From contig JBJORF010000006.1 of the NCBI GenBank assembly GCA_046049545.1, positions 1 to 64,000 of the forward strand: a stretch of 64,000 nucleotides of DNA, given 5' to 3'. A model generated the notes under the pieces. It ran no database searches. It worked only from the letters and a program-made list of their open reading frames with translations, and was not told the DNA's origin. Origin of the DNA: Romeriopsis sp046049545 (GTDB taxonomy: Bacteria > Cyanobacteriota > Cyanobacteriia > Leptolyngbyales > Leptolyngbyaceae). Numbering within the stretch: the first letter of the stretch is position 1; each line of letters begins with the position of its first letter. Both the position numbers and the translations under genes were made by a program. Of this stretch, positions 7,591 to 16,713 are shown one piece after another.

Positions 7591-8463
7591 ATGCCGCAAA
7601 TATTAGTGGATTCGGGACTGAAAATGTTACCTGGCCGATCGCCTTGGCGGGGTAGTTTAGACGTAACTTATGCACTGGAACAAGGCCGAACCCGTCCGAT
7701 CGCGGTGACAACCCAAGCCCCGCTACGAATGCAACGGGCACATTATCCCGAAGGTGAACAGCATTGCTATTCAACCATTGTGCATACGGCAGGGGGAATG
7801 GTCGGCGGCGATGAATTGCAACAGTTGGTGCGATTGCGATCGGGCGCACAAGTTTTGATTACAACCCCGGCGGCAACGAAGGTCTATCGCTCGATCGGGG
7901 AGACGGCGCAGCAGTTCATTCAGCTCAAACTCGAACCCGAGGCTTATCTCGAATGGTTTCCCCAGGAGACGATCGTCTTTAATGCGGCACAATACCATCA
8001 GCAATTGCGGGTAGATTTAGCGCCCGGTGCGGTGGCGCTGCTGTGGGACGTAACGCGGTTTGGGCGAACGGCGCGGGGGGAACAATTTGTCGCGGGGGAT
8101 TGGCGATCGGACTTAGAAGTGTGGCAGGGGGAGAAACCGCTGCTGATCGATCGGCAATGGCTACCAGGAAATGCCGAAACCGTACAAAGTCCAAATGCTT
8201 TGAACGGCTGTCCCGTCCTGGGAACCTGGGTTTTAGTCGGTCAAACCGTGAGCGATGCGGATCTTCAGCTCATGCAAGAAACTTTAAGAAAAGCCGAAAT
8301 TCCTGCGGCAGAAATCGGGCTGACGCGGGGGCTAAATGGCGTGATTTGTCGCTATCGGGGCCGATCGACAAGTGCGGCCCGACAGGCATTTATGGCACTG
8401 TGGCAGGTGGTGCGGCGATCGCGTGATGGCGTTGTACCGCCTGTGCCTCGAATCTGGTACTAA
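7591..8463 (+). CDS. ureD: Urease accessory protein UreD
   Basis: UreD (UreH-type), 290 residues, forms the UreD-UreF-UreG maturation complex with apo-urease. Family features include TQAPLRMQRAHYPEG, VHTAGGMVGGDELQ and LITTPAATKVYRS in the first half. The frame is open from 7576, but AAGGAGG at 7577-7583 positions the ATG at 7591. It is followed 46 bp later by ureA, the ureDA order typical of cyanobacterial urease operons. Confidence 0.94.
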   Translation: MPQILVDSGLKMLPGRSPWRGSLDVTYALEQGRTRPIAVTTQAPLRMQRAHYPEGEQHCYSTIVHTAGGMVGGDELQQLVRLRSGAQVLITTPAATKVYRSIGETAQQFIQLKLEPEAYLEWFPQETIVFNAAQYHQQLRVDLAPGAVALLWDVTRFGRTARGEQFVAGDWRSDLEVWQGEKPLLIDRQWLPGNAETVQSPNALNGCPVLGTWVLVGQTVSDADLQLMQETLRKAEIPAAEIGLTRGLNGVICRYRGRSTSAARQAFMALWQVVRRSRDGVVPPVPRIWY

Positions 8464-8509
8464 CAGTAGGCCATAGTAAAATTCAGGTATTGACGATCGC
8501 TGAATCACC

Positions 8510-8812
8510 ATGCAATTAACACCGCAAGAAAAAGATAAATTATTGATTTTCACTGCTGGACTGGTGGCCGAGCGGCGCAAGGAAAGGGGTTTGAAATTAA
8601 ACTACCCGGAAGCTGTGGCTTATATTTCAGCGGCAATTCTGGAAGGCGCACGCGAAGGTCGAACGGTATCGGAACTCATGCAGTATGGCACCACACTATT
8701 GACCCGCAATGACGTGATGGAAGGCATTGCGGAAATGATCGACGAAGTCCAAGTCGAAGCCACCTTTCCCGATGGGACAAAATTGGTGACGGTGCATTCA
8801 CCGATCGGGTAG
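8510..8812 (+). CDS. ureA: Urease subunit gamma UreA
   Basis: UreA, the 100-residue gamma subunit of urease, is a structural part of the nickel enzyme that hydrolyses urea to ammonia and CO2. The sequence matches the family from start to end (MQLTPQEKDKLLIFTAGLVAE, LKLNYPEAVAYIS, VQVEATFPDGTKLVTVH). In most operons ureB and ureC follow at once. Here the next 200 bp are a palindromic element and then a broken Uma2 gene, and no ureB or ureC occurs anywhere in the window. Confidence 0.96.
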   Translation: MQLTPQEKDKLLIFTAGLVAERRKERGLKLNYPEAVAYISAAILEGAREGRTVSELMQYGTTLLTRNDVMEGIAEMIDEVQVEATFPDGTKLVTVHSPIG

Positions 8813-8870
8813 CGGTCATTGACGCTCATTCCAAGGTTATTCCAATCACCCGCCCCGGAATCAATTCCGA

Positions 8871-8976
8871 GGCTAATAGCACAAGTCCTTTGAAAAGGAC
8901 TCAACCCAGATTGATGGCGGTTCATTCAACCCATTTCAATGGGTTTATGCTATTAGCCCTGAACTTAAGTTCAGGG
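8871..8976. repeat. Nested palindromic element downstream of ureA
   Basis: Outer arms GGCTAATAGCA (8871-8881) and TGCTATTAGCC (8948-8958) are perfectly inverted. Inside are the hairpins GTCCTT-TGAA-AAGGAC (8885-8900) and AACCCAT-TTCA-ATGGGTT (8928-8945). Overlapping the right end is a perfect 20-bp palindrome, CCCTGAACTTAAGTTCAGGG (8957-8976). Such stacked hairpins resemble the ends of IS200/IS605-type elements and their non-coding derivatives. No transposase is present. It may also act as the terminator of the urt-ure operon. Confidence 0.65.
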
Positions 8977-9015
8977 TGGGTTATGCCGAAAAAATGTTGA
9001 ATCGGCTATTTCTGA

Positions 9016-9375
9016 TTAATTGCCTAAAACCTGCCGTGCCGTAATCGATAATTCTGGAAATACCTGGGAGAAAATCTTTTCATCCCCCCGAAATTCTTGG
9101 GGTTCACCATACTCCGCCTCCTCCGCCGTCATCGCATAAATCGACAGCATTGGTCGTTTGGGGCGACCCAGGTAACGCACTCCACCCAACCCAGCATAAT
9201 CGACGATCCAATATTCCTGAATCCCGATCGACTCGTATTCCGCCAGCTTGGTCAAATAATCATCCCGCCAATTTGTCGAAACCACTTCAATCACCAGCGG
9301 CGGTGCTGTATGGGCCATCGCGGAACCCGGTGTACCTTTCATGCCAGCCCAGACTGCCCGATTGAGAACCAGCAA
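9016..9375 (-). pseudogene. Uma2-family (DUF820) nuclease-like gene, 5' end missing
   Basis: The 119 residues match the C-terminal two thirds of Uma2-family PD-(D/E)XK-like proteins, including the core PPLVIEVVSTNWRDDY and YWIVDYAGLGG. The usual N-terminal part of about 70 residues is absent. Reading upstream in frame gives YYDLLVLNRAVW and then a stop codon near 9393. The only possible start is a TTG with no ribosome site. This is therefore a truncated remnant. It sits directly after the palindromic element and may have been damaged by the same event. Confidence 0.75.
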
Positions 9376-9566
9376 ATCATAGTATCGACTGACTCAGATG
9401 TAATCAAAAATGTCGAAACATGACGAGCTGTAAAGAAATAGTCGCAGATTGTGATGCTGGCGCGATCGCGGACGGATAATGCGATTAGATCAAAGTAGTT
9501 CAGGCGACGGAACGCTACAACCAGCCATCGCAACTGAATTTGATCCTCGCTCCATCTGAATTAACG

Positions 9567-9809
9567 ATGAGGTTACTGATGCTAACTCTCTCTCCTGAAG
9601 CCACCTATGCCTGCTTGATGCATCTCGATACAAGCCGTGATGATGCCCAGTCGCAAGTGGAAAATGCCCAATGCCGCGAGTCAGCGATCGCGCTACTGGC
9701 TGACCATGATGTGAGTTTGAAATGGCGACAGACGATCGCCGATCGGTTGAATGCCGCTGATACGATTTTGGGCATGACGGTTGTGGGCCGTAATGACGAT
9801 AGCTATTAG
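9567..9809 (+). CDS. Small hypothetical protein
   Basis: About 80 residues from the ATG at 9567; the frame is also open from a TTG at 9540. The composition is soluble and helix-rich, with the segment SRDDAQSQVENAQCRESAI and the C-terminus VVGRNDDSY. No family is recognised and no clear ribosome site is visible. Codon use is like that of its neighbours, which favours a real gene. It is transcribed toward gltB. Bases 9376-9566 show nothing else. Confidence 0.45.
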   Translation: MRLLMLTLSPEATYACLMHLDTSRDDAQSQVENAQCRESAIALLADHDVSLKWRQTIADRLNAADTILGMTVVGRNDDSY

Positions 9810-9847
9810 GTCTTGAGTTGGAATTGGATATTCAATTGATTCTACAT

Positions 9848-9874
9848 CCCCCTGTTTCTTAATTGAGACGGGGG
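9848..9874 (+). terminator. Possible terminator hairpin before gltB
   Basis: CCCCC-T-GTTTC pairs with GAGAC-GGGGG (two 5-bp stems with one bulged T and one G-U pair). There is no run of T afterwards, so it may be a weak terminator of the upstream small gene or a repeat. The rest of 9875-10087 is the gltB leader, without a recognised NtcA site. Confidence 0.4.
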
Positions 9875-10087
9875 CTTGGTTTAGGGTTGCACGATCGGCG
9901 CAGGTCATCAATACGCCGAATTTTACGTTGAGCAATTTAATTTAACAGCCTGTCAGCATTTCTTTATTTGTTGTCGATATGTTGCTGGAGATGTGAGATC
10001 TTCGTTAAGAGTCGGGCGGGATTAATTTTCCTGCTAGACAATTGTGGGACATTCTCGTTTGATTGCCCTACTTTAGCCATAATTGCC

Positions 10088-13000
10088 ATGCCACCTATTT
10101 CTGCACCCCCAGCCCAAGGTTTGTATCAGCCTCAATTTGAACATGATGCCTGCGGTGTGGGTTTGATTGTTCAGATGCAGGGCCATAAGTCCCACGCGAT
10201 CGTGGAACATGGGCTAACGATTTTACTGAATCTGGATCATCGTGGAGCCTGCGGCTGTGAGCCAAACACGGGCGATGGTGCGGGGATTCTGCTGCAAGTG
10301 CCGGATAAGTTTTTGCGCAAAGTGATGGGCGCGATCGGGGTGACGTTGCCGCCGATCTGGCAATATGGTGTGGGCATGGTCTACGGATCGCCGGATGCAA
10401 CGACGCGGCAGCAAGGTCGGCAACGCTTTGAACAAGCGGCGCAGGAGTTGGGCCTGCAAGTGCTGGGCTGGCGCGATGTGCCGACGGATAATGATTTGCT
10501 GGGGGCGACCGCGCGGGCCAGTGAGCCGTTTATGCAGCAGGTGTTTGTGGCCTGGAGTGATGCGCGTTCGGCTGATATTTTGGCCTTGGAACGAAAGCTG
10601 TTTGTCCTGCGGAAAACTTCGTTTAATGCGATTCACACGATCGATGAATATTGGTATGTTGCGAGTTTGTCGGCGCGGACGATCGTGTACAAGGGAATGC
10701 TGATGCCCGTGCAGGTTGGGGCATTTTATGCGGATTTGCATGACCCGGATTTTGAAAGTGCGTTGGCGCTGGTGCATTCGCGGTTTAGCACCAATACGTT
10801 CCCGAGCTGGGAGCGATCACATCCCTATCGCTATATTGCGCACAATGGCGAAATTAATACCCTACGCGGCAATATCAACTGGATGCAGGCGCGGCAGGCG
10901 ATGTTCCAGTCGGGCTTATTCGGCGAGGATATGGCAAAGATTCAGCCGATTATTAACGTTGATGGTAGCGATTCCAGTATTTTTGATAATACGTTTGAGC
11001 TATTGGCGCTGTCGGGCCGATCGTTGCCGCACGCGATGATGATGATGGTGCCCGAACCTTGGGCCAATCATGAGTCGATGAGTCCCGAACGGAAGGCATT
11101 TTATCAGTATCACGCTTGTCTGATGGAACCGTGGGATGGCCCAGCAGCGGTGGCCTTCACCGATGGGACACAAATTGGCGCGGTGCTCGATCGCAATGGG
11201 TTGCGTCCGGCGCGCTATTACGTCACCCAGGATGACATGGTAATTTTGGCATCAGAGGCGGGGGTGCTGCCGATCGCGCCGGAGCATGTGGTGCAGAAAG
11301 GCCGATTACAGCCGGGGCGGATGTTCCTGGTGGATACGGCGCGGGGTCGCATTATCAGCGATGCCGAAATCAAACAGGAAATTGTCGCATCGCAGCCCTA
11401 TCAAGATTGGTTAAATCAGCATTTATTACCGATCGAGCAGTTGCCCGCCGCGACCGCCACGACCTTAGATTTAGCGTCGCTAACGCAGCGGCAGCAAGCG
11501 TTTGGCTACACGTTTGAGGATATTCGGCTCTTGCTTACGCCGATGGCTAAAGATGGGGTGGAAGCTGTGGGGGCGATGGGGACGGATACGCCGTTGGCGG
11601 TGCTGTCCGATCGACCCAAGTTGCTCTACGACTATTTCCAGCAATTGTTCGCCCAGGTGACGAATCCCCCGATCGATTCAATTCGGGAGGAAATTATTAC
11701 ATCGGCAATTACCACGCTGGGCGCAGAACATAATTTACTTGATCCGCAACCCGAAAGCTGTCGCTTAATTGAATTGAAAACTCCGGTTTTAACCAATGAG
11801 CAACTGGCGCAGCTGAAGGCTTTAGATCAATCCGATGGCGTATTTAAATCCCAAGTGTTACCAATTTTGTTTGATCCCCAAACGGGTGTAGCAGGCTTGG
11901 AGCAGGCGATGCAAGAACTTTGCGCCATTGCCGATCGGGCGATCGCGGCGGGAATTAATATTTTGATTCTGTCCGATCGGGGAATCAACTCCTCCCATGC
12001 TGCAATTCCGGCATTACTGGCTGTATCCGGTCTCCATCATCATTTAATTCGTCAGGGCCAACGCACCCGCATCGGACTGGTGCTGGAATCCGGGGAACCG
12101 CGCGAAGTGCATCACTTTGCCACGTTGCTTGGCTACGGCTGCGGGGCAATTAATCCCTATTTAGCCTTTGAAACCCTCGCTGATATGGTGAATCAGGAAA
12201 TTCTGCAAGATGTGGATTATCCGAAAGCCTGCCAGAATTTAATTAAAGCGGTGACGAAGGGTGTGATTAAGGTTGCGGCGAAAATTGGGATTTCGACGTT
12301 GCAGAGTTATCGCGGGGCACAGATCTTTGAGGCCGTGGGACTGAATCCGACGGTGATCGATCGCTATTTCACGGGGACGGCTTCGCGGATTGCGGGAGTG
12401 GATTTGGCGGTGATTGCGACAGAGGCGACCGCGCGGCATCAGCGGGCTTACAGCGATCGCGCCCAGGAATCGACCCTCGATGTCGGCGGCGAATACCAAT
12501 GGCGGGCCGCTGGGGAACGGCACCTATTCAGCCCACAAACGATCCATGCGTTGCAGGATGCGGTACGGCAGGGCGATTATGCAAAATTCAAGCATTACTC
12601 CAGTTTGATCAATGACCAGCATGAACAATGGTTCACGCTACGGGGATTGCTAAAGTTTAAGCAACGGGAAGCAATCGCGATCGACGAAGTTGAGCCGATC
12701 GAAGCAATCATGCAACGCTTCAAAACCGGGGCGATGAGCTACGGTTCGATTTCCCAGGAAGCCCATGAGACCCTCGCGATCGCCATGAATCGCATCGGCG
12801 GCAAGTCGAATACGGGGGAAGGCGGCGAAGACCCAGAGCGCTATACCTGGACAAACGACCAAGGCGACTCGAAAAATAGTGCGATTAAGCAAGTTGCCTC
12901 CGGGCGCTTTGGGGTAACGAGTTTGTATTTGTCCCAAGCCCGCGAACTGCAAATCAAAATGGCCCAGGGCGCAAAGCCCGGTGAAGGCGGCCAATTGCCG

Positions 13001-14674
13001 GGTAAAAAAGTCTATCCCTGGATTGCCAAGGTACGTCATTCTACACCGGGAGTCGGGCTGATTTCGCCGCCGCCGCACCATGATATTTATTCGATCGAGG
13101 ACTTGGCCGAATTAATTCATGACCTGAAAAATGCGAATCGGGCGGCGCGCATTAGCGTCAAACTGGTTTCCGAAGTGGGGGTCGGGACGATCGCGGCAGG
13201 CGTTGCCAAAGCCCATGCTGACGTGGTCTTGGTTTCCGGCTTTGACGGGGGGACGGGCGCTTCGCCAATGACTTCGATTAAACACGCCGGGTTGCCGTGG
13301 GAATTGGGCGTGGCCGAAACCCACCAAACCTTGGTGCTGAATAATCTCCGATCGCGGATCGTAATCGAAACCGATGGCCAAATGAAAACCGGGCGGGATG
13401 TCGCGATCGCGGCTCTGCTCGGGGCGGAGGAATTTGGCTTTTCGACGGCACCGCTGGTTTCTCTCGGCTGCATTATGATGCGGGTTTGTCACCTGAATAC
13501 CTGCCCGGTGGGAATTGCCACCCAAGATCCGCAATTGCGGGATAAATTCACGGGCGATCCGCAACATGCCGTGAACTTTATGCGATTTATCGCCCAGGAA
13601 GTGCGGGAGATCATGGCATCGCTGGGGTTCCGGAAATTAAGCGATATGGTGGGCCGCACGGATCTGCTCGAAGCGGAATCGGCGGTACAACACTGGAAAG
13701 CGCAGGGGCTAGATCTGTCGCCCTTGCTCTATCAGCCGCCCGTGGATGATACCGTCGGTCGCTACTGCCAGATTCCCCAGGATCATGGGTTATCCCATTG
13801 CCTCGACCTGCGCCAAATTCTACCGCTCTGCCAAGCCGCGATCGAACGCGGTGAACCCGTCAAAGCGACGATCCCGATTCATAATACCGATCGGGTGGTC
13901 GGCACGATTCTCGGTAATGAAATCACGAAACGCCATTGGGACGGGCTGCCCGATGACACTGTGCATTTGCACTTCCAAGGCAGCGCGGGTCAGAGTTTTG
14001 GGGCATTTGTGCCGCGTGGGGTGACGCTGGAATTGGAAGGGGATGCGAATGATTATTTGGGCAAGGGATTGAGCGGTGGACGAATTATTTTATATCCATC
14101 GCGGCAATCGACCTTTGTGGCGGAAGATAACATCATTACGGGCAACGTCGCGCTCTATGGTGCGACGCAAGGTGAAGTGTACATTCGCGGCATGGCAGGA
14201 GAGCGCTTTGCCGTCCGCAATTCCGGGGTGAATGCCGTCGTGGAGGCCGTTGGCGACCATGGCTGTGAATATATGACGGGCGGCAAAGTCGTAATTCTCG
14301 GCCCCACGGGACGCAACTTTGCGGCGGGGATGAGCGGCGGGGTGGCCTATGTGCTGGATGAATCCGGTGATTTTGCGACACGCTGCAATCAGCAGATGGT
14401 CGATTTGGAAGCCGTTACTGATTCCGAGGAAATCGCCGACCTGCGGCAATTAATTACCCACCATGCAACCTATACCGAGAGTGCCAAGGCGCAGATGATT
14501 CTGAACAATTGGGAGACGATCATGCCGAAGTTTGTGCGTGTCATTCCACGCGATTATAAACGGGTCTTGCAGGCCTTGCGGAATGCTTTAGCAACAGGCT
14601 TAAGCGGCGATGCGGCAATGCGCGTGGCATTTGAGCAAAATGCCCAGGATGGGGCAAGAGTTGGAGGAAGTTAG
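10088..14674 (+). CDS. gltB: Glutamate synthase (GOGAT) large subunit
   Basis: Large subunit of glutamate synthase, 1528 residues, which converts glutamine and 2-oxoglutarate to two glutamates. The ATG at 10088 places the glutaminase nucleophile at Cys22 (EHDACGVG) after a short propeptide, as in the family. Order: class II amidotransferase domain, central domain, FMN-binding synthase domain, and a C-terminal beta-helix (GXXG repeats). The 3Fe-4S cysteines are Cys1128, Cys1134 and Cys1139 (GCIMMRVCHLNTC). The upstream frame to 9968 is not supported. gltD follows 48 bp later, so this is more likely the NAD(P)H-type GltBD enzyme than the free-standing ferredoxin GOGAT. Confidence 0.95.
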   Translation: MPPISAPPAQGLYQPQFEHDACGVGLIVQMQGHKSHAIVEHGLTILLNLDHRGACGCEPNTGDGAGILLQVPDKFLRKVMGAIGVTLPPIWQYGVGMVYGSPDATTRQQGRQRFEQAAQELGLQVLGWRDVPTDNDLLGATARASEPFMQQVFVAWSDARSADILALERKLFVLRKTSFNAIHTIDEYWYVASLSARTIVYKGMLMPVQVGAFYADLHDPDFESALALVHSRFSTNTFPSWERSHPYRYIAHNGEINTLRGNINWMQARQAMFQSGLFGEDMAKIQPIINVDGSDSSIFDNTFELLALSGRSLPHAMMMMVPEPWANHESMSPERKAFYQYHACLMEPWDGPAAVAFTDGTQIGAVLDRNGLRPARYYVTQDDMVILASEAGVLPIAPEHVVQKGRLQPGRMFLVDTARGRIISDAEIKQEIVASQPYQDWLNQHLLPIEQLPAATATTLDLASLTQRQQAFGYTFEDIRLLLTPMAKDGVEAVGAMGTDTPLAVLSDRPKLLYDYFQQLFAQVTNPPIDSIREEIITSAITTLGAEHNLLDPQPESCRLIELKTPVLTNEQLAQLKALDQSDGVFKSQVLPILFDPQTGVAGLEQAMQELCAIADRAIAAGINILILSDRGINSSHAAIPALLAVSGLHHHLIRQGQRTRIGLVLESGEPREVHHFATLLGYGCGAINPYLAFETLADMVNQEILQDVDYPKACQNLIKAVTKGVIKVAAKIGISTLQSYRGAQIFEAVGLNPTVIDRYFTGTASRIAGVDLAVIATEATARHQRAYSDRAQESTLDVGGEYQWRAAGERHLFSPQTIHALQDAVRQGDYAKFKHYSSLINDQHEQWFTLRGLLKFKQREAIAIDEVEPIEAIMQRFKTGAMSYGSISQEAHETLAIAMNRIGGKSNTGEGGEDPERYTWTNDQGDSKNSAIKQVASGRFGVTSLYLSQARELQIKMAQGAKPGEGGQLPGKKVYPWIAKVRHSTPGVGLISPPPHHDIYSIEDLAELIHDLKNANRAARISVKLVSEVGVGTIAAGVAKAHADVVLVSGFDGGTGASPMTSIKHAGLPWELGVAETHQTLVLNNLRSRIVIETDGQMKTGRDVAIAALLGAEEFGFSTAPLVSLGCIMMRVCHLNTCPVGIATQDPQLRDKFTGDPQHAVNFMRFIAQEVREIMASLGFRKLSDMVGRTDLLEAESAVQHWKAQGLDLSPLLYQPPVDDTVGRYCQIPQDHGLSHCLDLRQILPLCQAAIERGEPVKATIPIHNTDRVVGTILGNEITKRHWDGLPDDTVHLHFQGSAGQSFGAFVPRGVTLELEGDANDYLGKGLSGGRIILYPSRQSTFVAEDNIITGNVALYGATQGEVYIRGMAGERFAVRNSGVNAVVEAVGDHGCEYMTGGKVVILGPTGRNFAAGMSGGVAYVLDESGDFATRCNQQMVDLEAVTDSEEIADLRQLITHHATYTESAKAQMILNNWETIMPKFVRVIPRDYKRVLQALRNALATGLSGDAAMRVAFEQNAQDGARVGGS

Positions 14675-14722
14675 GCATCGGGAATTGGCTGGTTTGCGTA
14701 AATTAATTGAGGGATTTTAGTC

Positions 14723-16210
14723 ATGGGTAAGCCAACGGGATTTTTGGAGTTTTTGCGGGAATTGCCCGTGGAGATCGATCCGCGCGATCGGATTCGCAAT
14801 TGGGATGAGTTTCATTTGGCGATGCCGGAGGATCAACTGCGGCAACAGGGTGCACGCTGTATGGATTGTGGGGTGCCGTTTTGCCACAGTGGGACGACGA
14901 TTAATGGCATGGCCAGTGGTTGCCCGGTTCACAATTTGATTCCCGAATGGAATGATTTGATTTATCGCGGGCGCTGGCAGGAAGCCCTCGATCGGCTTCA
15001 TCGCACGAATAATTTCCCGGAATTCACGGGTCGGGTTTGTCCCGCGCCCTGTGAAGGCTCCTGTGTGCTGGGCCTGAACAATCCACCCGTAACGATTAAA
15101 AATATCGAATGCACGATCGCCGATCGGGGCTGGGAATCGGGCTGGATCACGCCGCAAATTCCGACCCAGCGCACGGGTAAAAAAGTTGCGGTGATTGGCT
15201 CCGGGCCTGCGGGCCTCTGTGCAGCGGCACAACTGAATCAGGCAGGGCATAAAGTCACCGTATTTGAGCGAGCCGATCGACCGGGGGGACTGCTGATGTA
15301 CGGTATCCCCAACATGAAACTCGATAAAGAACAAGTGGTTTTGCGACGCTTAAAGGTATTGGAAGCGGAAGGGGTGGAATTTGTCTGTAATACGGAAGTG
15401 GGGAAGGATATTACATCGCAGCAGTTGATTGATGCGTATGATTCAGTGGTGCTTTGTACAGGCGCGACGAAACCGCGTGACCTGCCGATCGAAGGGCGGG
15501 AATTAAAGGGCATTCATTTTGCGATGGACTTTCTAACGGCCAATACCCAAGCGGTTTTGAACCAAGGTCAGCCGAATGCGAATTACATTTCGGCGGCGGG
15601 CAAAGATGTGGTGATTATTGGCGGCGGGGATACGGGGACGGACTGTGTGGCGACTTCGATTCGCCATGGTTGCCGGAGTATGACGCAGTTGGAAATTATG
15701 CCGCAACCACCGACGGAACGCGCCGCGAATAATCCCTGGCCGGAATGGCCAAAGGTGTACAAGCTCGATTATGGGCAAGAGGAATCGGCGGCGCGATTTG
15801 GCGATGATCCGAGGGTTTATACGACGACAGCGACGCGATTTGAGGGGGATGCGGCGGGGAACGTGACGGCGGTGCATACGGTGGAAGTGGCCTGGGAGCG
15901 GGATGCTCAGGGACGATTTACGCCGAATCCGATTCCGGGTACGGAACAAGTCCGATCGGCGCAGTTGGTCTTGCTGGCGATGGGTTTTTTGGGGCCGGAG
16001 CAGCCGTTATTGGAGAGTTTGGGAGTGGAACGGGACGATCGCAGTAATGTAAAGGCGACCCATGGGGATTATGCGACGAGCATTCCGGGGGTGTTTGCGG
16101 CGGGGGATTGTCGGCGGGGGCAGAGTTTGGTGGTGTGGGCGTTTAATGAGGGACGCGGTGCGGCGCGGGCCTGTGACGCTTATTTGATGGGGGTCTCGAA
16201 TTTGCCCTAG
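14723..16210 (+). CDS. gltD: Glutamate synthase small subunit
   Basis: NAD(P)H-dependent small subunit, 495 residues, which passes electrons from NAD(P)H through FAD and 4Fe-4S centres to GltB. The N-terminal cysteine clusters CMDCGVPFCHSG and GCPVHN, then CPAPCEGSC, ligate the iron-sulfur centres. A first dinucleotide fold (VAVIGSGPAGLCAAA) binds FAD and a second (VVIIGGGDTGTDC) binds NAD(P)H. The C-terminal GVFAAGDCRRGQSLVVWA is typical. It is co-transcribed with gltB and receives ammonium nitrogen released by the urea and purine routes in this window. Confidence 0.96.
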   Translation: MGKPTGFLEFLRELPVEIDPRDRIRNWDEFHLAMPEDQLRQQGARCMDCGVPFCHSGTTINGMASGCPVHNLIPEWNDLIYRGRWQEALDRLHRTNNFPEFTGRVCPAPCEGSCVLGLNNPPVTIKNIECTIADRGWESGWITPQIPTQRTGKKVAVIGSGPAGLCAAAQLNQAGHKVTVFERADRPGGLLMYGIPNMKLDKEQVVLRRLKVLEAEGVEFVCNTEVGKDITSQQLIDAYDSVVLCTGATKPRDLPIEGRELKGIHFAMDFLTANTQAVLNQGQPNANYISAAGKDVVIIGGGDTGTDCVATSIRHGCRSMTQLEIMPQPPTERAANNPWPEWPKVYKLDYGQEESAARFGDDPRVYTTTATRFEGDAAGNVTAVHTVEVAWERDAQGRFTPNPIPGTEQVRSAQLVLLAMGFLGPEQPLLESLGVERDDRSNVKATHGDYATSIPGVFAAGDCRRGQSLVVWAFNEGRGAARACDAYLMGVSNLP

Positions 16211-16242
16211 CGGTATTGTTCTGCTAGCGCATGATTGCTAGA

Positions 16243-16306
16243 GGGGTGCACTATGATAAGTCAAACGAATCAATGATAAGTCAAACGAATCAATGCAATG
16301 CACCCC
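16243..16306. promoter_or_regulatory. 20-bp tandem repeat inside an inverted repeat, upstream of hicB remnant
   Basis: Two perfect 20-bp copies of TGATAAGTCAAACGAATCAA lie at 16254-16273 and 16274-16293. They are enclosed by the perfect inverted arms GGGGTGCA (16243-16250) and TGCACCCC (16299-16306). The block ends 21 bp before a hicB-like start codon. HicB antitoxins bind repeated operators at their own promoters, so this could be a leftover operator. That link is inference. Confidence 0.55.
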
Positions 16307-16327
16307 ATTGGCTAGAGACCAATTGTT

Positions 16328-16423
16328 ATGAAAATTAAAGCGATCGTGCGTTCAGCCGACGAAGGTGGACTGTGGGCTGAAGTGGCAGTTCTACCGGGTT
16401 GTATCACCGAGGGAACGTCATAA
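16328..16423 (+). pseudogene. HicB-family antitoxin, N-terminal fragment
   Basis: The 31-codon frame reads MKIKAIVRSADEGGLWAEVA then VLPGCITEG and stops at 16421. This is the typical opening of HicB antitoxins (RNase H-like fold). Intact members continue with a helix and usually a DNA-binding tail, for about 70 residues or more. No hicA toxin gene is visible on either side. Bases 16424-16713 have no gene; they hold a duplicated TTGTAAAGCACTAAAA (about 16494-16523) and the inverted repeat noted separately. Confidence 0.65.
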
Positions 16424-16473
16424 CGTCAAAGACGAGGCAACCCCGGTCGCTTTGTTAGGTTTACTTTCTAAGC

Positions 16474-16615
16474 CGATGTGCGACTTCCCTTTTGTAAAGC
16501 ACTAAAATTGTAAAGCACTAAAATCATCGGTGGCTAGGCCTTTGAATTCAGTTGGCCCTATGTTTTTTGACCGTAGAATGTTGGATTCATTGGCCTCGAA
16601 AAAAGTTGCACATCG
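16474..16615. repeat. Inverted repeat, 13-bp arms
   Basis: CGATGTGCGACTT (16474-16486) and AAGTTGCACATCG (16603-16615) are inverted copies with one mismatch, 116 bp apart. This is the size and form of a small MITE-like element. No flanking target duplication is obvious. It lies between the hicB remnant and the cupin gene. Confidence 0.4.
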
Positions 16616-16713
16616 ACTATTGTTATTATTCTGACTTCAGTGATGTGAATGGGGCTGCGAGCTATTTCCCTGTTGCTGTCAGTAGGTATGTTGATTGATT
16701 GAAGAGAACTCTA

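Noticed and set aside
9968..10087. Forty-residue extension of GltB
   Set aside because: The ATG at 10088 places the catalytic Cys after a normal short propeptide; the extension has no family match.
9875..10087. NtcA site upstream of gltB
   Set aside because: No GTA-N8-TAC sequence was found in this leader.
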